From positions 6,262,001 through 6,326,000 of the forward strand of contig NZ_CP030050.1 of assembly GCF_015291705.1 (NCBI RefSeq): a stretch of 64,000 nucleotides of DNA, given 5' to 3'. The notes beneath the pieces are model-generated. The model made no database searches, was not told the origin of the DNA, and worked only from the letters and a program-made list of their open reading frames with translations. Positions 57,992-64,000 of this stretch are shown here, piece after piece. Numbering within the stretch: position 1 is the stretch's first letter; every line of letters starts with the position of its first letter. The stretch comes from Bradyrhizobium arachidis (lineage in GTDB: Bacteria > Pseudomonadota > Alphaproteobacteria > Rhizobiales > Xanthobacteraceae). The position numbers and the translations under genes are program-made.

Positions 57992-59050
57992 CTAAACCGC
58001 GCCCGCCTTCTGCGCGTACTCCCATGACGCTTTCGACAGCGGCACGGTGCGCTTGGCAGATTCGAGCGCCTTGGCGTTGGCGGCGGTGCCGTCGCGGATG
58101 CGGCCGGCGATACCTTGCGTGATCCCTGCGAGGCGGAAGAGATTGTACGAAAAATACCAGTTGAGATCGGGCACGCTCATCCTGGTGACGTTGCAATAGA
58201 TCTGCGCCGCCTCTTCCAGGCTCGGGATGTTGAGCGCCTCGATGTCGACGCCCTGCAAGCCCGGCATGATCCACTGCATGAGCAGATAGGTGAAATCGGC
58301 CATGGGATCGCCCAGCGTCGACAGCTCCCAATCCAGCACGGCCTGCACGCGCGGTTCCGTCGCGTGGAAAATCATGTTGTCGAGGCGATAGTCGCCATGG
58401 ACGATCGAGACGCGCGCCTGCTCCGGCACGGTCTTGGGCAGCCATTCGGCGACCTTCTCGAACTCCGGAATGTGCTGCGTCTCGGACGCCCGATACTGCT
58501 TGGTCCAGCGGTCGATCTGCCGCGCAAAATAATTGCCGGGCTTGCCGAAGTCGCCGAGCCCGATCGCGACGGGATCGAACATGTGCAGCTTGGCCAGCGT
58601 CTCGATCTTGCTGGTGAAGATCTTTCGCCGCGCATCGGCGTCCTGGCTCGGCAGCGTCGGATCCCAGAACACCCGCCCCTCCTCCATCGACATGATGTAG
58701 AAGGCAGCGCCGATCACGCCGTCGTCCTGGCACAGCGCGTAGGCGTGTGCGACCGGAAATCCCTGCTTTCCAAGGGCCGCGATCACGCGATATTCGCGAT
58801 CGACCGCGTGCGCCGACGGCAGCAATTTGCCAAACGGCTTTCTGCGCATCACGTAGGAACGCATCGGCGTGTTGAGGCGATACGTCGGGTTGGACTGGCC
58901 GCCCTTGAACTGGAGCACGACCAGCGGGCCTTCAAAACCCTCGACGTTCTCGCGCATCCACGCCTCGAGGCGCAGCTCGTCGAAACGATGCCGCTCCTCG
59001 ACCGGCTTGGTGCCCGAGAACTCTTCGTCTTTCCTGACGCCGTCAGCCAC
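57992..59050 (-). CDS. APH-type phosphotransferase (ACAD10/11 N-domain-like)
   Basis: 352 residues. Aminoglycoside-phosphotransferase fold: LVVLQFKGGQSNPTYRL, SYVMRRKPFGKLLPSAHAVDREYRVI, catalytic loop SIVHGDYRLDNMIF and metal-site Asp in VLDWELSTLGDPMADFTYL. Homologues of this fold occur as the N-domain of eukaryotic ACAD10/ACAD11 and as LvaA, where they phosphorylate 4-hydroxyacyl substrates. The acyl-CoA dehydrogenase sits directly upstream on the same strand, so the two probably act in one pathway for hydroxy acids or levulinate-like compounds. Activity is inferred from context and family. Confidence 0.88.
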   Translation of the reverse strand: MADGVRKDEEFSGTKPVEERHRFDELRLEAWMRENVEGFEGPLVVLQFKGGQSNPTYRLNTPMRSYVMRRKPFGKLLPSAHAVDREYRVIAALGKQGFPVAHAYALCQDDGVIGAAFYIMSMEEGRVFWDPTLPSQDADARRKIFTSKIETLAKLHMFDPVAIGLGDFGKPGNYFARQIDRWTKQYRASETQHIPEFEKVAEWLPKTVPEQARVSIVHGDYRLDNMIFHATEPRVQAVLDWELSTLGDPMADFTYLLMQWIMPGLQGVDIEALNIPSLEEAAQIYCNVTRMSVPDLNWYFSYNLFRLAGITQGIAGRIRDGTAANAKALESAKRTVPLSKASWEYAQKAGAV

Positions 59051-59088
59051 GGTGACGCTCCCTCTTCAGTCGGGACATGATCCTAATC

Positions 59089-59123
59089 GGTAACCGCTGA
59101 CGCACTTGCGTCAAGCGGTCACC
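59089..59123. promoter_or_regulatory. Near-perfect inverted repeat in the ACAD-APH gap
   Basis: TGACGCA-CT-TGCGTCA (59098-59113) has perfect 7-bp arms; outside it GGTAACCGC / GCGGTCACC extends the symmetry with a one-base bulge. It may be an operator for an internal promoter or a hairpin in the intercistronic RNA. It begins 39 nt upstream of the phosphotransferase ATG. Confidence 0.6.
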
Positions 59124-59177
59124 TCGATCGTGCCCTGTCGTTTCTTCAAGTCGGGAGCGCCGCTTTGGCTCTCCCTC

Positions 59178-60413
59178 TTAATGACTGGGAGAGTTTGCAT
59201 ACTTCCGAAGTTCAAGTCTGGCAATGGCGCGATTGTGCACCTCGTCCGGACCGTCGGCGAGACGGAGCGTGCGGATATGGGCGTAGTCCTTGGCAAGGCC
59301 CGCTTCATCCGAGACGCCGGCACCGCCAAAGGCCTGGATCGCCTGGTCGATGATCTTCAAGGCCATGTTGGGACCTGCGACCTTGATCATGGCGATCTCG
59401 AGCTGCGCGGTCTTGTTGCCGACCTTGTCCATCATGTCGGCGGCCTTGAGGCACAACAGGCGGTTCATCTCGATGTCGGTGCGGGCCTCGCCGATGCGCT
59501 GCTCCCACACACTGTGCTCGATGATCCTCTTGCCGAACGCGGTGCGCGAGGCGAGCCGCTTCACCATCTTCTCCAGCGCCTCCTCGGCCTTGCCGATGGT
59601 GCGCATGCAGTGATGGATGCGGCCGGGGCCGAGGCGGCCCTGCGCGATCTCGAAGCCGCGGCCTTCGCCGAGCAGGATGTTCTCCTTCGGCACCCGCACG
59701 TTCTGGAGCAGCACCTGGGCATGGCCGTGCGGCGCGTCATCGAAACCGAACACCGGCAGCATCTTCTCAACCTTGATGCCGGGCGTGTCGAGCGGAACCA
59801 GGATCTGCGACTGCTGCTGGTGCTTGGCGGCCGACGGATCGGTCTTGCCCATCAGGATCGCGATCTTGCAGCGGGGATCGCCGACGCCGGACGACCACCA
59901 CTTGCGGCCGTTGATGACGTAGTGGTCGCCATCCTTTTCGATCCGGGTCTCGATGTTGGTCGCGTCCGACGATGCGACCGCCGGTTCCGTCATCAGGAAG
60001 GCCGAGCGGATCTCGCCGTCCATCAGCGGGCGCAGCCATTTGCGCTTCTGTTCCTTGGTGGCGTAGCGGATGAACACTTCCATGTTGCCGGTGTCGGGCG
60101 CGGAACAGTTGAACACCTCGGAAGCCCAGGTGATGCGGCCCATCTCTTCCGACAGCAGCGCGTATTCGAGATTGGTCAATCCCGCGCCGCGGAATTCGTC
60201 GTCCTCATGCTCGCTCGGCGGCATGAACATGTTCCAGAGGCCTTCGGCCTTCGCCTTCTTCTTGAGGTCCTCGAGGATGGGGATCACCTTCCAGCGCTCG
60301 CCGCTGCGATCCTGTTCGTCATAGATCGGCACCGCCGGACGCACGTGCTTGGCCATGAAGGACCGCACGCGGTCGAGCCATTCCTTCTGCTTCGGCGACA
60401 GATCGAAATCCAT
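59178..60413 (-). CDS. Acyl-CoA dehydrogenase family protein
   Basis: FAD-dependent acyl-CoA dehydrogenase, 411 residues: N-terminal helical domain ([23 protein letters not shown]), then [21 protein letters not shown], the FAD/substrate region [18 protein letters not shown], and the C-terminal helices [26 protein letters not shown] and [60 protein letters not shown]. It resembles the ACAD11/LvaC-like subgroup that removes phosphate from 4-phospho-acyl-CoA, and the downstream phosphotransferase supports that. It is divergent from a TetR gene, which probably represses it. Confidence 0.9.
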   Translation of the reverse strand: MDFDLSPKQKEWLDRVRSFMAKHVRPAVPIYDEQDRSGERWKVIPILEDLKKKAKAEGLWNMFMPPSEHEDDEFRGAGLTNLEYALLSEEMGRITWASEVFNCSAPDTGNMEVFIRYATKEQKRKWLRPLMDGEIRSAFLMTEPAVASSDATNIETRIEKDGDHYVINGRKWWSSGVGDPRCKIAILMGKTDPSAAKHQQQSQILVPLDTPGIKVEKMLPVFGFDDAPHGHAQVLLQNVRVPKENILLGEGRGFEIAQGRLGPGRIHHCMRTIGKAEEALEKMVKRLASRTAFGKRIIEHSVWEQRIGEARTDIEMNRLLCLKAADMMDKVGNKTAQLEIAMIKVAGPNMALKIIDQAIQAFGGAGVSDEAGLAKDYAHIRTLRLADGPDEVHNRAIARLELRKYANSPSH

Positions 60414-60547
60414 GGGACGCTCCTCGTTTTTCTCTCACTGGTCGTTTTGCGCCGGACTGTCCTCCCGCCGCGCACGGCCCGCAAGCGCGACTTGCGGGCG
60501 TTTCAGTGGAACCGGCCCGCGAGTTGCGAACGAGTCCCGATTGCGGA

Positions 60548-60594
60548 TTGACTTTTCCCGGCCTTCAAACGATAGTTTCATACAACTGTTTGAA
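60548..60594 (+). promoter_or_regulatory. TetR promoter with overlapping operator
   Basis: TTGACT (60548-60553), a 17-nt spacer and GATAGT (60571-60576) form a plus-strand promoter. Overlapping it, TTCAAAC and GTTTGAA (60564-60570 and 60588-60594) form perfect inverted arms, with weaker inner symmetry (AGTTTC / AACT). A dimeric TetR bound here would block both this promoter and the divergent acyl-CoA dehydrogenase promoter. Confidence 0.65.
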
Positions 60595-60623
60595 TTGCAA
60601 CTCCCGACGCCTCGTGTCTCGCA

Positions 60624-60718
60624 CGTCATTCCGGGGCGACGCGAAGCGTCGAACCGGGAATCCAGAGATTGCGGCGCGGGATTCCGGGTTCGCGACTGCG
60701 CCGCGCCCCGGAATGACG
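60624..60718. repeat. Palindromic repeat in the TetR leader
   Basis: CGTCATTCCGGGGCG / GCGCCCCGGAATGACG outer arms with inner GAACCGGGAATCC / GGATTCCGGGTTC. It lies between the TetR promoter and ATG, and its right edge supplies the GAGG ribosome-binding bases (60718-60721). Confidence 0.8.
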
Positions 60719-60729
60719 AGGTCCAAGCC

Positions 60730-61392
60730 ATGGCCAGCGATCACACCAGGTCCGCCATTCTCGCCGCCGCCGAACGGCTTTATGCCGACCGCGGTTTTGG
60801 CGACGTCACATTGCGCGACATCGTCGCGGAGGCCGGGGTCAACCTCGCCGCGGTGAACTATCATTTCGGCTCGAAGGACGAGCTGATCGCGGAGCTGTTC
60901 GTCACCCGCTCGATCGCGACCAACCGCGAGCGTCTGCGCGAACTGAAGGCGGCGGAAGAGCAAGGCGGCGGCCGCGCACCGATCGAGGTGATCCTGCATG
61001 CGCTGGTCGGCCCGACCTTGCGCGGCTGCCTCGGACCCGAGAACCAGCGCTCCACCGCGGCGCGCTTCATGATCCGCGCCTCGATCGAATCCGTGCCGCC
61101 GATCCGCCGCATCAAGAACCGCGAGATCGACCATTTGCGCAAATTCGCCGGCGCGATGCGCCGCTCCCTGCCCGACCGCAGCGAGGTCGAGATCTATTGG
61201 GGCCTGAACTTCGCACTCGCGATGGCGCACCACACCATCCGCGAGAGCGAGCGGCTGACGAAGCTGTCGGAAGGTAAATGCGATCTCGACGACGTCGAGG
61301 ACGTGGTGGAGCGGGTCGTCAGCGTCGCGACGATGGCGCTGACGGCGGGACGGACGGAGGCGAAGGCGCCGGCGAAGATCGCTGCGCGCTAA
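60730..61392 (+). CDS. TetR/AcrR-family transcriptional regulator
   Basis: 220 residues from ATG 60730 (MASDHTRSAILAAAERLYAD). The helix-turn-helix is VTLRDIVAEAGVNLAAVNYHFGSKDELIAELF at about 27-58. The ligand domain has GCLGPENQRSTAARFMIRASIES and WGLNFALAMAHHTIRESERL. Divergent from the acyl-CoA dehydrogenase gene, with a symmetrical site between them. It probably responds to an acyl-CoA of that pathway. The in-frame extension upstream lies in promoter and repeat sequence and is not used. Confidence 0.9.
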   Translation: MASDHTRSAILAAAERLYADRGFGDVTLRDIVAEAGVNLAAVNYHFGSKDELIAELFVTRSIATNRERLRELKAAEEQGGGRAPIEVILHALVGPTLRGCLGPENQRSTAARFMIRASIESVPPIRRIKNREIDHLRKFAGAMRRSLPDRSEVEIYWGLNFALAMAHHTIRESERLTKLSEGKCDLDDVEDVVERVVSVATMALTAGRTEAKAPAKIAAR

Positions 61393-61405
61393 ACTCTCGT
61401 TTGAC

Positions 61406-61449
61406 GCGTTTTCTTTACGCGAACCGGCATCCACTTCGCTCGAAAACGC
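61406..61449. repeat. GCGTTTTC...GAAAACGC palindrome (alphaproteobacterial repeat)
   Basis: GCGTTTT / AAAACGC (61406-61412 and 61443-61449) enclose ACGCGAACCGGCATCCACTT. The wording matches a repeat I recall as widespread in Bradyrhizobium. It lies between the convergent TetR and RidA genes. Confidence 0.75.
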
Positions 61450-61457
61450 ATTGATCC

Positions 61458-61850
61458 TCACATCATCGCGATGCAGTCGATCTCGACGTCGAAGGGGCCG
61501 AACCATTCCGGCGTGCAGACGAAGATCCGCGCCGGCGGATCATTGGGGAAATAGCGGGCATAGACCGCGTTGAACGCGGCGAAGTGTTTGGTCGAGGTGC
61601 AGTAGACGTTGCACTTCATGACGTTGTCGAGCGAGGCGCCGGCCGTCTCGAGGCACAGCTTCATCTGCTCCATGATGATCTCGCTCTGCCGCTCGATCGG
61701 CATCTCCGCAAGCTCGCCGGTCTCGGGATCGAACGGCGGCAGGCCGGCGACGAAGATCATGTTGCCGGCGCGCGTCACCGGCGAGGTCGGCGCCTTCCAG
61801 CGATCGAGAAAGGACGAGATCGGTTCGACGCGGAGCGCTTCGCGTTTCAT
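61458..61850 (-). CDS. RidA/YjgF-family deaminase
   Basis: 130 residues. RidA proteins hydrolyse reactive enamine/imine intermediates in the cytoplasm. Visible: ITRAGNMIFVAGLPPFDPETGEL-type core, QMKLCLETAGASLDNVMKCNVYCTS, and RIFVCTPEWFGPFDVEIDCIAM, with the Arg that binds the substrate carboxylate and the terminal acidic residue. The archetypal RidA Glu is less clear, so it may belong to another Rid subgroup. 89 nt downstream of the small gene at 61940. Confidence 0.9.
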   Translation of the reverse strand: MKREALRVEPISSFLDRWKAPTSPVTRAGNMIFVAGLPPFDPETGELAEMPIERQSEIIMEQMKLCLETAGASLDNVMKCNVYCTSTKHFAAFNAVYARYFPNDPPARIFVCTPEWFGPFDVEIDCIAMM

Positions 61851-61939
61851 GGACCACCTTCGGTTCGAGCGATACTAGCGCCTGACTACATTATTCTGCA
61901 GCCAGCATGTTTCGCTTCTGATCGAAGTGTGGCGGCGGG

Positions 61940-62155
61940 TCAGCCCCGCTGCGGCATCTCCTCGGCCTCTTCCTTGGCGAGCAGCAGCAGCATCTCGATG
62001 CCCATCTCGCCTTCCTGCGGCGAGCGGATGAACTTGATCTCGTCGGCGCTCTGTCGCAGCGCGGCGATGATGGCGACGGCCTGATTGGCGGTGGCCGCCT
62101 CGGTCGCCAGAATTGCCTTCTGGTCCTTGGCCTGGAACCCGATCGTATAGGACAT
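61940..62155 (-). CDS. Small conserved-looking protein of unknown function
   Basis: 71 residues: SYTIGFQAKDQKAILATEAATANQAVAII, SADEIKFIRSPQEGEMGIEMLLLLAKEEAEEMPQRG. Two predicted helices and a short strand, with no transmembrane or metal motif. I do not recognise a family. It lies upstream of the RidA gene on the same strand, and BKACE ends 170 nt further upstream. No function proposed. Confidence 0.6.
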   Translation of the reverse strand: MSYTIGFQAKDQKAILATEAATANQAVAIIAALRQSADEIKFIRSPQEGEMGIEMLLLLAKEEAEEMPQRG

Positions 62156-62325
62156 GCGCTTCCCTCCCGACTTACGGGAGGAGATCAGACTCGCGCGCGA
62201 AGCGGAAGCCTGTGCGACTACGGACCGGGTTTATCTGGGGATTGCGCGCAAGCTCTACGCAAGGCCCGGTCTGCGCCACACTGAGGTCACCAATCCATGC
62301 TCAACATTCCGGCGCCGGCGTCGTG

Positions 62326-63201
62326 CTACGCTAGGCCCAGCATCGCGCGCGCGTCCTGCGCGGTCGCAACGCTCGCGCCGAGGCTTTTTAGAATGCCGGC
62401 GGCGTGCGCGACCAGCTCGGCATTGGTCTTCGCAAGCACGCCCTTGGACATATAAAGATTGTCCTCCATGCCGACGCGGACATGGCCGCCGAGCAAATAG
62501 GCCTGCGCAACCATCGGGAACTCGGCGCGGCCGATACCGAAGCCGGACCAGATCGCGCCCGGCGGCAGCAGGCTGCGGGCGTAGAACATCGTCTCCGGCG
62601 TCGCGGAGAAGCCGTATTTGACACCGAGCACGAGCGAGAACAGGCCCGGCCCCTTCAGCGAGCCATCAGCGAGCATGTCGCGCGCCAGATGACAGTCGCC
62701 GGAATCGAACAACTCGATCTCCGGCAGCACGCCCGCCGCCTTCATCCGCTCGGCCATGATCCGGACGTTGCGCGGCGTGTTGATCACGACCTCGCCGCCG
62801 GAATTCATGGTGTTGAGGTCGAGCGTGCAGATGTCGGGCTTGATGAGCTCGATATGCGCGACGCGCTTTTCAGGTTGAAGCAGCGTGGTGCCGGGGGCGG
62901 CGACACGAGGATCCTCGACCGAGGGCACGAAACGGCCGCCGGGACCAGTGGTGAGGTTGATGATGAGGCTCTTGTTGCGGGCGCGGATGCGATCCACGAC
63001 ATCGCGGTAGAGATCGATCTCCATCGATGGCCGCCCCGTCGCGGGATCGCGCACATGAATGTGCGCGATGGCGGCGCCGGCGTCGGCGGCTTCCAGCGCC
63101 GAGGTCGCGATCTGCTCGGGCGTGATCGGCAGGTACGGCGACTGCTCGGGCTTTGTCAGGTTGCCGGTGATGGCGCAGGTGATGATGGTTTTGCCGGTCA
63201 T
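62326..63201 (-). CDS. BKACE family (DUF849) beta-keto acid cleavage enzyme
   Basis: 291 residues. BKACEs cleave beta-keto acids with acetyl-CoA, using a metal ion: the prototype Kce degrades 3-keto-5-aminohexanoate, and others act on dehydrocarnitine. The metal ligands are His47 and His49 in AAIAHIHVRDPATGRPSM. Further signature: LIINLTTGPGGRFVPSVEDP, TCTLDLNTMNSGGEVVINTP-like core, and HVRVGMEDNLYMSKGVLAKTNAELV near the C-terminus. Its ATG is 4 nt after the CaiB gene stop, so the two are translationally linked and likely share a substrate chain. Substrate not known. Confidence 0.9.
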   Translation of the reverse strand: MTGKTIITCAITGNLTKPEQSPYLPITPEQIATSALEAADAGAAIAHIHVRDPATGRPSMEIDLYRDVVDRIRARNKSLIINLTTGPGGRFVPSVEDPRVAAPGTTLLQPEKRVAHIELIKPDICTLDLNTMNSGGEVVINTPRNVRIMAERMKAAGVLPEIELFDSGDCHLARDMLADGSLKGPGLFSLVLGVKYGFSATPETMFYARSLLPPGAIWSGFGIGRAEFPMVAQAYLLGGHVRVGMEDNLYMSKGVLAKTNAELVAHAAGILKSLGASVATAQDARAMLGLA

Positions 63202-63205
63202 AAAA

Positions 63206-64000
63206 TCAGATGATCCCCTGCTTCTTCAGCTCCTCGATCTTCCCCGCATCATAGCCGAGCTTGCCACCGAGGATTTCCTGGGTGTGCTCGCCGAGCAGCG
63301 GCGGGGCGCGGTAGGTCTCGATCGGGGTCTCCGAGAGGGTCAGCGCGTTGCGGATCAGCGACAGATCGGGCTCGAAGGGATGGTCGACCTTCACGCGCAT
63401 GCCGCGCGACTGCACGTGCGGATCGGAGAACACCTGCTCGAAATTGTTGATCGGGCCTGACGGCACGCCGGCCTCCTCCAGCTTCTCCAGCCAGTACGCC
63501 ACCGGCTTTTTCAGGAACAGGCCGGCGAAGATCGCCATGATCTCCTTGCTGTGCACGACGCGGTCGTTGTTCTTGATGAAGCGCGGATCGGTGGCGAGCC
63601 CGGGCTCGCCGAGCACGGCGCATGTGCGCTGGAACTGGCCGTCATTGCCGACCACCAGCATCAGTTCGCCGTCGGTGCAGCGGAACACGCCGGCCGGCAT
63701 GCCGCCATTGCCCCAGGTGCCGCGGCGCGGCGGCATCTTGCCGTTGACGAGGTAGATCTGCAGCCAGTGCGACAGTGAGGCGATGACGGTGTCGAACAGG
63801 CAGACGTCGATGTGCTGCCCCTGCCCGCCATTGACGTCGCGATGGTAGAGCGCCGAGAGGATGCCGATCGAGGTGTTCATGCCGGTCATGTAGTCGACGA
63901 TGGAGGGGCCGACCTTCATCGGGCCCTCGCCCGGCTCGCCGTCGATATGGCCGGTGACGCTCATCAGACCGCCCATCGCCTGGAGGATCGCGTCATAGCC
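63206..64000 (-). CDS. CaiB/BaiF family III CoA-transferase (5' part outside window)
   Basis: The visible 264 residues are the C-terminal part: YDAILQAMGGLMSVTGHIDGEPG, KVGPSIVDYMTGMNTSIGILSALYHRDVNGGQGQHIDVCLFDTVI, WGNGGMPAGVFRCTDGELMLVVGNDGQF, and GVPSGPINNFEQVFSDPHVQSRGMRV, all standard for family III CoA-transferases. The catalytic Asp lies upstream of the edge. It transfers CoA between carboxylic acids, consistent with activating a substrate ahead of the BKACE gene that follows after 4 nt. The start is not in the window. Confidence 0.9.
   Translation of the reverse strand, partial: GYDAILQAMGGLMSVTGHIDGEPGEGPMKVGPSIVDYMTGMNTSIGILSALYHRDVNGGQGQHIDVCLFDTVIASLSHWLQIYLVNGKMPPRRGTWGNGGMPAGVFRCTDGELMLVVGNDGQFQRTCAVLGEPGLATDPRFIKNNDRVVHSKEIMAIFAGLFLKKPVAYWLEKLEEAGVPSGPINNFEQVFSDPHVQSRGMRVKVDHPFEPDLSLIRNALTLSETPIETYRAPPLLGEHTQEILGGKLGYDAGKIEELKKQGII

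Overview
The window is a stretch of high-GC alphaproteobacterial chromosome. Ribosomal protein sequences, the CTTGAC-type promoter hexamers, the porin type, the many intergenic palindromic repeats and the BKACE/CaiB and ACAD/phosphotransferase genes all suggest Bradyrhizobium or a close relative in Nitrobacteraceae. That assignment rests on recognising sequence, not on a search.

Layout. 1-3.4 kb (minus strand): RluC-type pseudouridine synthase (cut by the window edge), rarA and a periplasmic Deg protease. 3.7-9.3 kb: accessory genes, namely a porin, an HxlR regulator divergent from a quinone-oxidoreductase-like MDR enzyme, a DUF1330/SDR pair and a diheme cytochrome c. 9.3-28.7 kb (all minus): the continuous str-S10-spc-alpha ribosomal block from rpsL to rplQ, including fusA, tuf, secY, adk and rpoA, closed by a clear terminator. 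29.4-34.8 kb: three unusual genes (flavoprotein, ABC exporter, flavoprotein-methyltransferase fusion) inserted at the usual rpoC/rpsL junction. 34.9-44.8 kb (minus): rplJ-rplL-rpoB-rpoC. 45.6-48.2 kb: an unrecognised membrane protein and a 2-hydroxyacid dehydrogenase lying between rplA and rplJ. 48.2-50.6 kb (minus): tRNA-Trp, secE, nusG, rplK, rplA. 50.8-64 kb: accessory metabolism, including a serine hydrolase, two SDRs, a histidine phosphatase, an ArgE-like deacetylase, a LysE exporter, an acyl-CoA dehydrogenase plus APH-type phosphotransferase with a divergent TetR regulator, RidA, and a BKACE plus CaiB pair cut by the right edge.

Working together. The central 41 kb is the core transcription and translation machinery, read in one direction as three transcription blocks (secE-rplA, rplJ-rpoC, rpsL-rplQ). 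Each block ends in a hairpin terminator, and two have recognisable promoters. The flanks are oxidoreductase and acyl-CoA metabolism typical of soil Bradyrhizobium.

Most unusual points: (a) the three-gene flavoprotein/ABC/methyltransferase cluster, whose proteins have extreme Asp/Glu runs, with a poly-Ser tail that is the antisense reading of a poly-Asp/Glu tail; (b) one family of heptamer-built inverted repeats placed directly after the stop codons of tuf, rpsM and rpoA; (c) an adenylate kinase with a histone-H1-like Lys/Ala tail; (d) a 1.2-kb gene-free stretch stacked with several repeat families and a foldable multi-hairpin element.
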